A DNA stretch of 64,000 nucleotides, taken from positions 105,551 to 169,550 of the forward strand of contig NW_027195541.1 of assembly GCF_038502225.1 (NCBI RefSeq), given 5' to 3'. The notes beneath the pieces are model-generated. The model worked only from the letters and a program-made list of their open reading frames with translations. It made no database searches and was not told where the DNA came from. This document shows, piece by piece, positions 34,744-45,447 of this stretch. A program made the translations under genes and the position numbers. Source of the DNA: Cherax quadricarinatus. Taxonomy: Eukaryota; Arthropoda; Malacostraca; Decapoda; Parastacidae. Positions within the stretch are counted from its first letter, which is position 1, and the number at the start of each line of letters is the position of its first letter.

Positions 34744-35894
34744 CTCGGCCACCTACCGCGTGTCGTCCCGACGCGACAATACTAGTAGTAAAAGGAACTA
34801 GGTCTCTCTCTCGTAGGAACAGGGCACAGAACACAAAATAAAAACATATATATACATATGGACATGGAAAAAAAACTTCCTACAGGGAGGGAAGAAAAAA
34901 ACATGTGAGTTGTGCTAAACATCGTGGTCATAGGCAGTGAGCGTCGATGGGCATCACTGCACGCCTTCCTGCGTCTGGACAGATACTGCAACACAGGAGA
35001 CATCGCTGCGACTGAGCTGTGACGTAACAGGGTACGGTCTCTGGAACGGTGAAGCAGTCATCGTAGGAGACGCTGCAGGTTTTCACTCAACTTGGGGCAC
35101 GACATGCTGGTGCCCTCGAGTGAGGCGTCGACAAAACTCGGCAACTGGGCAGGACTTCTGGCAAGCGACTCAGGAGGACACTTCTCGACTGGTACTGTCG
35201 CTGGGCTCTCACTGCCGGCTAGCGTGGAGCGAGTCGTGGCAGAGACGACTGGGCGAAACATCTGGGAGTCGTAACATCATACACCAGACTGCAGTGAGAG
35301 AGCTAGCAGTCAAAGTGATGACATCTTTGTGGAGGCTGCTCACTGAAGCTTGTGACACGAGGCTGACACAGCGCGTCATTCTCTCGGCAGTTGGAGTTAT
35401 AGCAGAGGTTAGTCTAAGCATCCCCAGACTTGTTTCTCTACATATAACTGCATTCTGACGGTCTGGAGGTGAAGTGAAACAAATCTTGATGGGAATCGTA
35501 GCAGGTACGATTCTACAGAACATCACGAGCGACGAGCATAAAAGCTTTCTGTACAAGGGGGCTCATACGCTCAGGGCTGAGTAATCAGCTGTCAAACACT
35601 GGTCACGCGGGTGACTTAGCACAGTGGTGCAACTCAAGGGTCTGACCACAGACCTCACTGGACACACGGAAAACTTACAAACACACCGCTGTACATACGG
35701 TACAACATGGCTTAACTAGCAAATGATGCTTTTCTGCGCATAAAACTGACTAAGACATACTAAAATGTGAGAACACTGACTGAGAGGAATTAATTAACAC
35801 ACGACATATATCTTCTCTCAATCTTCTCGACAATACTGAAATAATTACTAGAACACTCGATGTGACATCATGTGATGTCAGGCGTGATGTCGCA

Positions 35895-36150
35895 AGGTGA
35901 CGTCAGCAGCAGTGACGTCAACAGACATCTCGAGGTGACGTCAGGCAGACATCGTGAGGTGACGTCAGCAGACATCGTGAGGTGACGTCAGGCAGACATC
36001 GTGAGGTGACGTCAGCAGACATCGTGAGGTGACGTCAGGAGACATCGTGAGGTGACGTCAGGCAGACATCGTGAGGTGACGTCAGGCAGACATCGTGAGG
36101 TGACGTCAGGCAGACATCGCGAGGTGACGTCAGCAGACATCGTGACGTCA
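35895..36150. promoter_or_regulatory. Array of 12 TGACGTCA (CRE) octamers
   Basis: A ~25-27 bp repeat (GACATCGTGAGG followed by TGACGTCAGGCA or TGACGTCAGCA) carries the full palindromic cAMP-response element TGACGTCA twelve times in about 255 bp, counted by eye. Such octamers bind CREB/ATF-type bZIP factors. They lie in the interior of the LTR-like element. Regulatory use is inference; a fortuitous minisatellite is the alternative. Confidence 0.6.
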
Positions 36151-36911
36151 TGAAGTCGGGCAGCATCGTGGGTGGCGTCGATGTGATGCGGGCAGCAGAC
36201 CACAGCATGTGGCCTGGGACATCTGGTAACTCATGTGGCTTTGTAGGTCTACGTGACATCGGCCACACCCAACGTGGTGTCGATCCACGTGGTGTCGTGA
36301 TCTATGTGGCATGCTGATCCACGCAGCTTCGAGTGGCTTCGGGCACTCGGATACACAATGAATCACACGAAAAACAGCAGAGAAAACAGCAAAGGGAGTG
36401 AGCAGTGGTGAGTGGTGTATGGTAGTGTGGTGGCGAGGAGTGTGGGTGAGTGTATGGCGGGGCGAGCATCTAGCCATTCCTCCTCCTCCTCCACCCACAA
36501 ACACGTGGAGAAGCTCACACTGGACGCAGAAATCACCACAAAACTCACCTCTGGCTTGCTGAAACAGCTGTGCTGAGCTGAACAACAACAACAGCATACA
36601 AGTGACGCTGAACACGTGACTTGAGAAACAGCGTGGGACACTGTAGCGTGGGACGCTGTAGCGTGGGGTCACTTACAATTCTCGGAGAATTTCGGCAAAT
36701 TTCGGCTGGATCCTGCTTGTACCTGTGTCTGGATGCTCAAAAGTGCAGACACGACATCAGGATAACTCGTTGAGAGACGGATGCTTCTTGTGTAGGGTGA
36801 TGAAGTGAAGATGACTTCATACCTCTTCCTCCCTCTCTTCAGGCAAACACAACTGCTGCGAGCACCGCTGTCACCATTATTACAGGTTTGTTTTGTAGGC
36901 TGTACGCGGTG

Positions 36912-37203
36912 GTTAAATGATACGTCTTCTTCGGAGGCTTCTTACTTTATTGATAAGTAGTGTTGGGTTACACAGGCTTGTGTGTTTGTGCCCATGGCCC
37001 GGGCAGGGCCATGCCCACGAGAGAGAGCTGGAGAGGCCTTGTGTGTTGCTGCTAGGCCGCTGTGTGAGTGAGGGCGAGGCAAGTCTGGGCATACTGAAGT
37101 GGGAAGGCCTAGGTGGCAGCACCAGCATAGCGCGAAATATGAACTAAGCTGGCAGACAGCATGGGCTGTCTGTACAGACAGTACAGGCTGTCTACATATG
37201 CTT
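36912..37203. repeat. LTR-like direct repeat, right copy
   Basis: Same landmarks as the left copy in the same orientation. Upstream of it, TGTAGGCTGTAC (36896) loosely mirrors the outer end TGTAGACAGCCTGTAC, so terminal inverted symmetry is possible but weak. Confidence 0.9.
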
Positions 37204-37850
37204 AATATTTTCTGATTTTAGTAACTACCTTTTTTTAATCATTTGCAGCATCTGATATATTCTTCCCCCCCCCCCCATATCCACATCATTATATATCTTC
37301 TAAATCTATAAATGCAAAAAAAAAAAAAAAAAAAAAAAAACAGTTTAATTCAAGTTTAATTCACTTTAATTCTTCAATATTAACAACCTGAATAATATTT
37401 AACCTTCGTAAACCTGCCGTGTTCTACTGCAATCTTAATGACTTTCTTACGTGTTTCACTTTCAGTAATAATTCTCCCGTACTCTCTACCCGGTATTTTC
37501 AACAAGTGGTAATAAAGGCACTAAATGCAGGGAATTGCTTCAATGGCGTTTTTTAAGTACCTAAGATAAATAAGTTAAAAATAGATTAAACGGTAAAAAG
37601 ATCAAGTACGAGAGTCTGGTTCATGAAGCTTCAAATAGAAGTACATCAGGTCCATCATCTCAATTTATGTTTTTTTTTTTTTTCTAAAAATGAGCGACAT
37701 AAGAATTGATAAATAACAATAACCATCCAAAAGTTTTGTTTGATTTTGTTTAGAGACGATATCAAACAGCAACTTTTATTAAATCTTGTGAGTAAGATTT
37801 GTGGTGATGCAAAAACATGTTTCAGAAAATAACTATTATTCAGAAGACTT
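37204..37850. other. AT-rich intronic sequence, no gene seen
   Basis: Contains a C-run at 37265-37276 and an A-run of about 23 at 37317-37340. No coding frame or element recognised. The last 13 bp form the left target-site duplication of the next element. Confidence 0.6.
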
Positions 37851-40800
37851 ATGCTTGCTTCAACTTACATAGGTGGTATACGCTCTGTTCTTTATATCTC
37901 TCTCCTTCTCGGGCATTATCTATTCCGGATTTTGCCTTCCTTGTTTCGTCATTACCGCCACCGATTCTGTTACTTGGTGATTTTAATGCCCACCATTTCC
38001 TCTGGGGAGGGTCTCACTGTGATTCCCGTGGAATTCAGTTAGAGGCTTTTCTTGCCACCCACCCCCTCCATGTTTTAAATACAGGTACTCACACCCATTT
38101 TGATCCTCGGACTCATACTCTCTCTTGCATCGATCTCTCAGTTTGTTCTTCCTCCGCCGCATTAGACTTTACTTGGTCTGTTCTCCCGGACTTACATGAC
38201 AGTGATCATTTCCCAATCATTCTTACTTCCCCTTCATATTCGCCACCTCTTCGCACCCCACGCTGGCAATTTAATCGGGCAAATTGGAACCTTTACTCAC
38301 ACCTGACTGTTTTTAAAGAGGTTCCTTCTTCGTCCTCCATCGATGAGCTTTTACACCTCTTCTCGTCCTCCGTTTTCACCGCAGCTTCTCATTCTATACC
38401 CCAAACTTCGGGCAGGCATTCTCAGAAATGCGTGCCTTGGTGGTCTCCTGCTTGTGCTCGTGCAGTACGTTTGAAACGCGCTGCATGGGGCAGGTACCGG
38501 TACAATAGAACCACAGAGCGACTCCTTGATTTTAAACAGAAGCGTGCGATCGCTCGCCGTGTCATCCGTGACGCTAAACGCACTTGCTGGCGAGATTATG
38601 TCTCCACCATCACCTCTGTTTCCTCTATGAGTGCAGTCTGGAAAAAAGTACGAAAACTGAGTGGTAAATATTCTCCTGACCCGGCTCCTGTTCTGCGGGT
38701 TGCCGGTGTTGATATAGCAAACCCACTAGATGTTGCCAATGAAATTGGCAATCATCTGGTCCGTATTTCTCAGGGACTCCATCTATGCCCCTCATTTCTT
38801 TCCTCAAAGTCTGCCAGAGAGTTAGCACCCTTGGACTTTTCTTCTCTCAGAGAAGAACAGTATAATGTGCCTTTTACACTTCAAGAACTGGAGGCAACAC
38901 TCTCAGCTTGTCGATCATCGGCAGCTGGGCCCGACGACATTCATATTCGTATGCTACAACATTTACATCAGTCAGCCCTTGCAGTCCTATTACGCCTTTA
39001 CAATCTTATTTGGTCACAAGGAGTTCTTCCACAGCCGTGGAAATCCGCCATTGTTCTCCCTTTCCGCAAACCAGGCACTACGGGACATGAAACCTCCCAC
39101 TATCGTCCCATTGCTCTTACCAGTGCACTTTGCAAAGTAATGGAACGTCTAGTAAATAGACGTTTAGTGTGGTATTTAGAGACACACAACAGTCTCTCCA
39201 CTCGTCAATATGGCTTTCGTAAGGGACGTTCTACCATAGACCCCTTACTGCGCTTGGATACGTATGTTCGTAATGCCTTTGCGAATAACCACTCAGTTAT
39301 TGCCATATTTTTTGACCTTGAGAAGGCATATGACACAACTTGGAGGTATAATATTTTAGCCCAAGCCCACTCCTTAGGCCTTCGAGGCAATCTACCATCC
39401 TTCCTTAAGAACTTTTTAACTGACAGGCATTTCCGTGTTCGGGTTAATAATGTGCTCTCCCCGGACTTTGTCCAAGCTGAAGGTGTCCCCCAGGGATGTG
39501 TTCTGAGCACAACACTTTTTCTCCTTGCTATTAATGATTTGGCCTCTAGTCTTCCATCAAATATTTGGTCATCACTCTATGTTGATGACTTCGCTATTGC
39601 CTGTGCAGGCGCTGACTGTCACCTCCTTACAGTTTCTCTCCAGCATGCAGTCGACCGTGTTTCCAATTGGGCCACCACACATGGGTTTAAATTTTCCAGC
39701 ACTAAAACCCACCAAATCACTTTCACTAGACGCTCTGTCATCTCTGATCATCCTTTGTACCTCTATGGCTCACGTATCCCTGAACGTGATACAGTCAAGT
39801 TTCTGGGCCTCCTCTTTGATCGTAGGTTATCCTGGAAACCTCACATTACCTCTCTGAAGGCAACTTGTCACAGCCGGCTGAACCTTCTTAAAACCCTTGC
39901 TCATCTTTCGTGGGGAGCTGATCGTCGAACCCTCCTTCACCTACATTCCACCCTTATTTTATCGAAACTTGATTATGGTGACCAGATCTATTCAGCGGCA
40001 TCTCCTGCTACTCTCTCTAGCCTTAACCCCATTCATCACCAAGGATTACGTTTATGCCTTGGTGCTTTTCGCTCTTCCCCTGTCGAAAGCCTCTATGCAG
40101 AAGCGAACGTTCCATCCTTATCCGATCGCCGTGATGCCCATTGCCTGCGCTACTATGTACGCTCTCATGATCTCCGCAATCCTTCCATTTATAGAATGGT
40201 CACTGATATTAGTAGACATTCTTTATTTGTTCGCCGCCCCTGCTTACTCCGTCCCTTCTCTCTTCGCCTTCATTCGCTCTTGTCTTCTCTTCAACTACCA
40301 CCTTTCTATGTACATGTAGCATCTCACTTTTCCCTACCCCCCTGGGAAGTTCCAGCTGTTCGAGTCTGTTCTTTCTCCCTCCCTTGCTCGAAAGCCCAAC
40401 TGTCTACGGTCGCTTCCCGCTCTCTTTTTCTTGACCACTTTCACTCTCATTCTCATGCCATTGCTGTGTACACAGATGGCTCTAAGTCTTCTGACGGCGT
40501 AGGATTCGCAGCAGTGTTTCCGGACAGCGTCGTACAAGGGCATTTACTATCTTCAGCTAGTATTTTTACTGCTGAATTATATGCCATCCTTACAGCACTT
40601 ATCCGTATTGCATCTATGCCTGTGTCATCATTTGTGGTTGTCTCAGACTCCCTTAGTGCTTTACAGGCTATACAAAAATTTGATACACCTCACCCCTTAG
40701 TCCTCCGTATCCAACTTTGGCTACGCCGCATCTTTACTAAGCATAAAGATATTGTTTTTTGTTGGGTCCCTGGTCATGTTGACGTACAGGGCAATGAACA

Positions 40801-41290
40801 GGCAGACACTGCTGCGCGGTCAGCAGTACATGACCTACCAGTTTCTTATAGAGGTATTCCATGTACGGACTATTTTGCTGTAATATCTTCCCACCTTCAC
40901 ACCCGTTGGCAACAACGTTGGTCTACTATGCTCGGCAACAAACTTCAGTCTATTAAACCGAGTATAGGTTACTGGCCGTCTTCTTATCACCAGTGTCGAG
41001 GTTGGGAGACTACTCTCTCCCGTCTTCGCATTGGCCATACTCGTCTTACTCATGGATATCTCATGGAGAGGCGACTTGCTCCTCTCTGTGAGAATTGCCA
41101 AGCTCCATTATCAGTCAGCCACATTCTGTTGGACTGCCCACTTTATCAACGAGCACGCAGAATTTACCTCTGTCGTCGTCTTCGCCCCGCTGCTCTCTCT
41201 TTACCTTCCCTTCTCGCTGATGGACCCACCTTTCATCCGGACTCTCTTATTGACTTTTTGACAACGACTGACTTACTTCACAAATTCTGA
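37817..41290 (+). CDS. I-type LINE ORF2: endonuclease (partial)-RT-RNase H
   Basis: 1157 codons; the first ~15 are host DNA before the insertion point. Endonuclease remnant: LLLGDFNAHHFLWGG near residue 53 and DLHDSDHFPIIL near 127. Reverse transcriptase: FFDLEKAYDTTW near 498, EGVPQGCVLSTTLFLLAIND near 555, and SLYVDDFAIA near 585 with YVDD in place of FADD. RNase H: AVYTDGSKS near 885, FTAELYAIL, VSDSLSALQAI, and WVPGHVDVQGNEQADTAA near 985, so the Asp-Glu-Asp-Asp set is complete. C-terminal zinc motif CENCQAPLSVSHILLDCP near 1092. Copies element RNA into DNA at a nicked target. Only the missing N-terminus prevents it from being a complete enzyme. Confidence 0.9.
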   Translation: MFQKITIIQKTYACFNLHRWYTLCSLYLSPSRALSIPDFAFLVSSLPPPILLLGDFNAHHFLWGGSHCDSRGIQLEAFLATHPLHVLNTGTHTHFDPRTHTLSCIDLSVCSSSAALDFTWSVLPDLHDSDHFPIILTSPSYSPPLRTPRWQFNRANWNLYSHLTVFKEVPSSSSIDELLHLFSSSVFTAASHSIPQTSGRHSQKCVPWWSPACARAVRLKRAAWGRYRYNRTTERLLDFKQKRAIARRVIRDAKRTCWRDYVSTITSVSSMSAVWKKVRKLSGKYSPDPAPVLRVAGVDIANPLDVANEIGNHLVRISQGLHLCPSFLSSKSARELAPLDFSSLREEQYNVPFTLQELEATLSACRSSAAGPDDIHIRMLQHLHQSALAVLLRLYNLIWSQGVLPQPWKSAIVLPFRKPGTTGHETSHYRPIALTSALCKVMERLVNRRLVWYLETHNSLSTRQYGFRKGRSTIDPLLRLDTYVRNAFANNHSVIAIFFDLEKAYDTTWRYNILAQAHSLGLRGNLPSFLKNFLTDRHFRVRVNNVLSPDFVQAEGVPQGCVLSTTLFLLAINDLASSLPSNIWSSLYVDDFAIACAGADCHLLTVSLQHAVDRVSNWATTHGFKFSSTKTHQITFTRRSVISDHPLYLYGSRIPERDTVKFLGLLFDRRLSWKPHITSLKATCHSRLNLLKTLAHLSWGADRRTLLHLHSTLILSKLDYGDQIYSAASPATLSSLNPIHHQGLRLCLGAFRSSPVESLYAEANVPSLSDRRDAHCLRYYVRSHDLRNPSIYRMVTDISRHSLFVRRPCLLRPFSLRLHSLLSSLQLPPFYVHVASHFSLPPWEVPAVRVCSFSLPCSKAQLSTVASRSLFLDHFHSHSHAIAVYTDGSKSSDGVGFAAVFPDSVVQGHLLSSASIFTAELYAILTALIRIASMPVSSFVVVSDSLSALQAIQKFDTPHPLVLRIQLWLRRIFTKHKDIVFCWVPGHVDVQGNEQADTAARSAVHDLPVSYRGIPCTDYFAVISSHLHTRWQQRWSTMLGNKLQSIKPSIGYWPSSYHQCRGWETTLSRLRIGHTRLTHGYLMERRLAPLCENCQAPLSVSHILLDCPLYQRARRIYLCRRLRPAALSLPSLLADGPTFHPDSLIDFLTTTDLLHKF

Positions 41291-41480
41291 TACTTTCAGC
41301 CCTTTCTACTTGTATCTCTTGCTACCCTCTACCCCCGTACTATCCCCTGCCCCGCTGTTTTCTGTAACCTGCTGATCATCCCCCCTCCCTCCTGCCATCC
41401 AATTCCCTTGCTTCCTTCCCTACCCTGCAGCGCTGTATAGCCCTTGTGGCTTAGCGCTTCTTTTTGATTATAATAATAAT
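37863..41480 (+). mobile_element. I-type LINE with RNase H, young insertion
   Basis: Flanked by an exact 12-13 bp target duplication, (T)ATGCTTGCTTCA, at 37851-37862 and 41481-41492. It is 5'-truncated within the endonuclease domain, has one uninterrupted reading frame to 41290, a ~190-bp 3' UTR and a short (TAA)n tail. The combination of YVDD reverse transcriptase, RNase H and C-terminal zinc motif places it in the I/Nimb-like group. It lies in the receptor-like gene's intron in sense orientation. Confidence 0.93.
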
Positions 41481-41492
41481 ATGCTTGCTTCA

Positions 41493-42769
41493 GTTGATGA
41501 ACAGGAAAAATTCTTGGTGTCGTCTTGGTGAAGATAATGTCGCATCTCCTGCAGGAACTATTGTGAACCCCTGTGACATTTTTTACGGTGGGTAGTTCAA
41601 AGTTAGTTTAATATCTTTATTATGTAACCCATACCCATCCTGTAGGCAAAGTCTTACATGATCTCGGTGGTATCAACGGCGACGTTGATGTTTGATTTAT
41701 AATTACTGTGGGATGCACTGTACGTTGTGGTTCTTCATGATAGTATACAGCTAAGGATGATGTAGGATGCACTGTAGGTTGTGGTTCTTCATGATAGTAT
41801 ACAGCTAAGGATGATGTAGGATGCACTGTAAGCTGTGGCTCCTCATGATAGTATACAGCTAAGGATGATGTGGGATGCACTGTAGGCTGTGGCTCTTTAT
41901 GATAGTATACAGCTACTAAGGGTAATGTACTATGTCCTAGCAATCTAGTGATTCATGTCTGTTTTTCGAATACGGTTGTAGATCATCTGGTGAAGGAATC
42001 TGTGGTTAGAGAAAGCGTTTCCTGCGTAATCGTATTCCTCCTTATGGATATCGTCGCTGCAGCCTCTGAGTGCACTGAGGTAAAAACATATTAGTATCCA
42101 TTTCTAACTTTTCTGATCAAAGTGAGAGAAAATGTGAATTAAATCACTTTCGTACCTCAGCGTCCTGTATAACCTTCACCTGAGAACATTACTTTGTCCT
42201 GTGAGTCTATCAGCCAAGAAGGAAACAGCGTCGTTAACTTAATTCTCTAAGATGAATTGTATGAATGATTCTACTTAATTTAACTCTTCTTGAAGGTGTT
42301 AGGAATTTCCAGTGCACAGTGACCATCACATCATCATGTCTAAATCACGTGAAGTGGGTGAAATCATGTTTCTCTGACGATTTTATGTCATATTCTCTGG
42401 AACAAATTGTGTAGCCGAGCACTCCAAGGTAACCCCTTTGCTTAGCCGAAGTTTTGCTTGTAGTTAACATTCTCATCAAACAAGAAATTTAAGTGACACA
42501 CAACACTTCAAAATATATTAATTCTTTATCGCAAAATCTGATACATGAACAGTGTGCTCCTCCCCTATTTCTTATGATGGGACAAAATCTAAGTTTCCCT
42601 GTCGTATTCCAAAACGCAAATTTTTGGAAATTGTCAACCTGAGCTGGGAGATTTACGTGTGGCAATGTTTATCATCCACTGGAGCTTCATAGGTTTGCTA
42701 TCAGCATAGCTGGAGTTAAAATCACTTGGAAACTGGCTCCTCCCTAAATAGCTTATCCCATACATATAA
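41493..42769. other. Intronic sequence with a short minisatellite, no gene seen
   Basis: Apart from the 54-bp repeat at 41711-41926, I recognise no element or coding frame here. AT-rich with scattered short direct repeats. Confidence 0.55.
41711..41926. repeat. 54-bp minisatellite, four copies
   Basis: GGATGCACTGTA recurs at 41711, 41765, 41819 and 41873, exactly 54 bp apart, with CATGATAGTATACAGCTA in each unit. 54 is a multiple of three, so an 18-residue repeat (AVYYHEEPQPTVHPTS type) is open on the minus strand; I see no other sign of coding. Confidence 0.95.
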
Positions 42770-44870
42770 GTCAATAAGTAAGTTTATTCAAGTATACACA
42801 AATACAGTTACATATATTATTATACATAGCAGCAGAGAACCTAGGATAATCCAAAAAAAGACACACAAAATGACTTTTTCAATTGGAGTCAAACAACAAC
42901 AACACGGACTCACAGGTAAGGACCCACGAGGGGCGAGGGGCAAGTGGGGACAGGGCGAAGAATAGTCGGTGAGAGGATTGTCTTGAGTGGAAGAGAGAAG
43001 AATCAGGACTAAACCCAACTTCTAAACCTGGAGAAACACTGACGAAGGCGATGTAGAAGGCAACAGGGACTCTGCAGGTGCTGACTGCATCTTGCTGGAT
43101 GGAAAAAACCGTGTCTTGATGGTGAAAGGAGGCTGCAAGCGACAAGGGAGGAGCTTATTGTTGATTGGCCAGTTGATAGTGGCTTGGTAGTTACTTGGAG
43201 TTGTGGCGTTGTTTTACAGTGAAAGTTTGCTTGGAGAATATAGTTCCATTTTCAAGACGTTTAAATCGTTGGATAGGAACGATCATGAGACGTGTTAACA
43301 AGTGTCGATATCAGGGATCTTGAGAGCATTTTTCAATGTGCTTTAGAATATTTGAAAGTTCAAATTTATAACCACAGCTAGAAGAATTGATGACAAACTT
43401 GACTTTCTTTTGGATGAGGTGAGATTGGAGTTCAGATAGCTGCATGTCTTGAGGATAATTAGCTGTGGTGCAAAAGTGACTCCATTCCAATTAATGTACT
43501 TGTCATTATCTTCTTCTCATACTGTATCCATCGAGAGTCATAAGATGGTGTTGTTGGTGCTGGTTTTTCTTTCTTGTTAAGTAGTGTTGAAGGTGAAAGT
43601 GAATATTCGTTGTCATCTTCAGTAGTCGAATAGGAAGATGTTTCTGGTGGCAAGGCTTCTGATTGGTCAGTTTCAATGAGGAATGGTGGCGGTGGAGGCT
43701 TCTCATTGGACGTCTGAGTGACGTCACTAGTTGTTGGTGGTATTGGAGCTACTGCAGCAGAGGTGGTGACTAAATCCTTGGTGAATTTAAGAATTTCTTC
43801 AGAAGGTGGAGATGCTGGAAATGTAAATAATGGCATGTTATTCAATTCGAATAACTCGTTGATGGTAGAATTAAAGGATCCAGGTACAGCCATATTCTGC
43901 ATGTGAGCGTATAGTAGACAGTAATGTATCTTCGTTACGTCACATGTTGGAGGAGTGATGGTGGTGGTGGAGGCGGGTTGAGTAGATGCTTGAAGTAATT
44001 TTGTAGTGTCATGTTGCAACTTTGCAATTGCGGCATACGTAGGTGTCTTGTTAGAAGATTTTTTCTTTGCTGCATCTTGTGTTTTCTTCATAATATCCTT
44101 TCTTGTAGGACATTTTGCTGCCAGTGTATGGTGATCATTACTTTTTGCAGTTTAAACATGCTGATTGTGTTGGAATAGCGGCGGTACAGGAAGTGAAGGT
44201 GTGTCCCTCACTACCACATGTAGTGCAGAACTTCTTGTCTTTTACTGGACAAGCTTTGGTGGTGTGAAGATAAGAATAGCAGTTCCAGCAATGTTGGATG
44301 TAGTGGTATATCTCTGCTTCAATGTAGGTGGGACTGATGTAGTAGTAGTAAACAGCAAGACCTTCGTTCAGAGCAGTGGCAGCCATGTTCACGTCGGTAA
44401 AGGTGATCTTGAGCATAGACGATGCACTCGGGATTTTGGTAAAGCTGTCAACAGTAGCCCAAGTATTTTGAGTTTCAATAGATGAATTGAGTTCAGCAAT
44501 TAGTTGAGAAGTCAGAATCTTGTCCAGTTTTTTTTTCAGAAATACTGATTTCCTTGCTCTAAGAGCAGGAGAGGAGATAACAGTAAATCCTTGAGCAGTA
44601 AGAGTAGTGGTGGCTTCTGTAGTGAGTATCTCCTCTGCTTCAGCATCATCGTGACACAAGACAATGAAAGCTTCTTTGAGTGACAAAATAGCGTTAAATT
44701 TCACATGCAATGCTCCCTGAACAACAGTTGCAAGAGCAATCTTCGTTGAATCATCAACGGTACCACTTTTTGGCTTGATCTTTACACGATTTGCGTAGCT
44801 CATCGTGCAAGTCAAGGGGAAGACGATGCTGGTAAAGGTTCCCCTCCCCAACGGGGATCGTAGGGAGAAA
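42770..44870 (-). mobile_element. LINE remnant carrying ORF1 only
   Basis: Minus strand. A gag-like ORF1 occupies 44851-43459. The 3' side ends near 42770 in TATTTGTGTATACTTGAATA, a 3' end recurrent in decapod retroelements. No endonuclease or reverse transcriptase lies between, so this is either an internally deleted LINE or a non-autonomous ORF1-only element. Confidence 0.6.
43459..44851 (-). pseudogene. LINE ORF1, gag-like with zinc knuckles, frameshifted
   Basis: First frame 44851-44138 (237 codons): an RNA-recognition-like region (WATVDSFTKIPSASSMLKIT) followed by two CX2CX4HX4C knuckles, CWNCYSYLHTTKAC and CTTCGSEGHTFTSC, and the start of a third at CLNCK. An A-run near 44142 shifts the frame; the continuation from about 44140 to 43459 reads DHHTLAAKCPTRKDI and then a Pro/Thr/Ser-rich tail with NEKPPPPPFLIETD. 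The product would bind element RNA. The single-base change suggests fairly recent inactivation, or a sequencing error in the homopolymer. Confidence 0.8.
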
Positions 44871-45073
44871 GAGTAAGTAAGGAGAGCTGCTATGACCTGC
44901 CAGGGCGAGAGTCAAAAGCAGAATGTCGTTCTTAATTGGAGTCCTTTTAATACCTTATTATAATATAAAGGAAATAAAATCTTATTATTATACTCTAAAA
45001 GAGATATACTAGAAATAAGGCAAGTTGAGTTATTTATATTTACATGTGTGTTAGCTAAAAAAAAAATAAAAAA
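44871..45073. other. AT-rich spacer, no gene seen
   Basis: About 200 bp between the ORF1 element and a possible exon, ending in an A-rich run. Nothing recognised. Confidence 0.5.
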
Positions 45074-45400
45074 TCATTCTCCTTCCTTTCTTTTGCTACG
45101 TTCATTAGGCACCTTTTGGTTCTCTTCTTGAATTGGCTTATGCATTGACTTACTTTGACATGTGCAGGGTCTGTTCCATTCCTTTACGGGTGTACAATAA
45201 ATGGTGTTTGAAACCTGGCTACTGACTACAAACTTGAGCTCTCTCCCCCTAGTACTGTGATTGCTTTGGTTCCCGACCTTGACAAAATTGGCAGCAAGAT
45301 ATTCTGGACACTGTGAGCAATTTTTATTCTGTCTTGAATATTCAACGTAAGTTCTGTGAATCTCTGGTTCTTCCTGGTGTCCTGATAAATTATACCTTTG
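45074..45400 (-). CDS. Possible terminal exon of an unknown gene (minus)
   Basis: A stop-free minus-strand frame of 108 codons from just below a stop at 45401-45403 to TGA at 45074-45076, with no early ATG. TTTATCAG just inside it (AG at 45382-45383) could be a splice acceptor. It is cysteine-containing and polar: NCSQCPEYLAANFV, KFVVSSQV, YCTPVKEWNRPCTCQ, then a Lys/Glu-rich end. I do not recognise the family. Length and composition are modestly above chance for this AT-rich region. It may be a real 3' exon, a decayed element or chance. Confidence 0.25.
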   Translation of the reverse strand, partial: QRYNLSGHQEEPEIHRTYVEYSRQNKNCSQCPEYLAANFVKVGNQSNHSTRGRELKFVVSSQVSNTIYCTPVKEWNRPCTCQSKSMHKPIQEENQKVPNERSKRKEGE

Positions 45401-45447
45401 TTAGAAGAAACGTGACGTTAAATCTTGCACATTATTAATTTTTAACC

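Larger units (their letters stand above)
34456..37203. mobile_element. LTR-like non-coding element (TRIM/LARD candidate)
   Basis: Two direct repeats of about 285 bp (34456-34743 and 36912-37203), nearly identical, flank 2.17 kb with no recognisable gag, protease or polymerase. On the minus strand each repeat starts TGTAGACAGCC and holds AATAAAG near its 3' end, as an LTR would. The interior holds an array of TGACGTCA. Alternatives are two independent insertions of the same repeat or a segmental duplication. No clear primer-binding site or target duplication was found. Frames inside (34937-35458, 36148-36672) match nothing I know. Confidence 0.5.

Noticed and set aside
34937..35458. 173-codon frame in the LTR-like element as gag or pol
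   Set aside because: No knuckle, protease or polymerase motif. Overlapping frames of similar length exist on both strands and GC content is locally higher.
36148..36672. Minus-strand 174-codon frame
   Set aside because: Part of it translates the CRE minisatellite, and no domain is recognisable.
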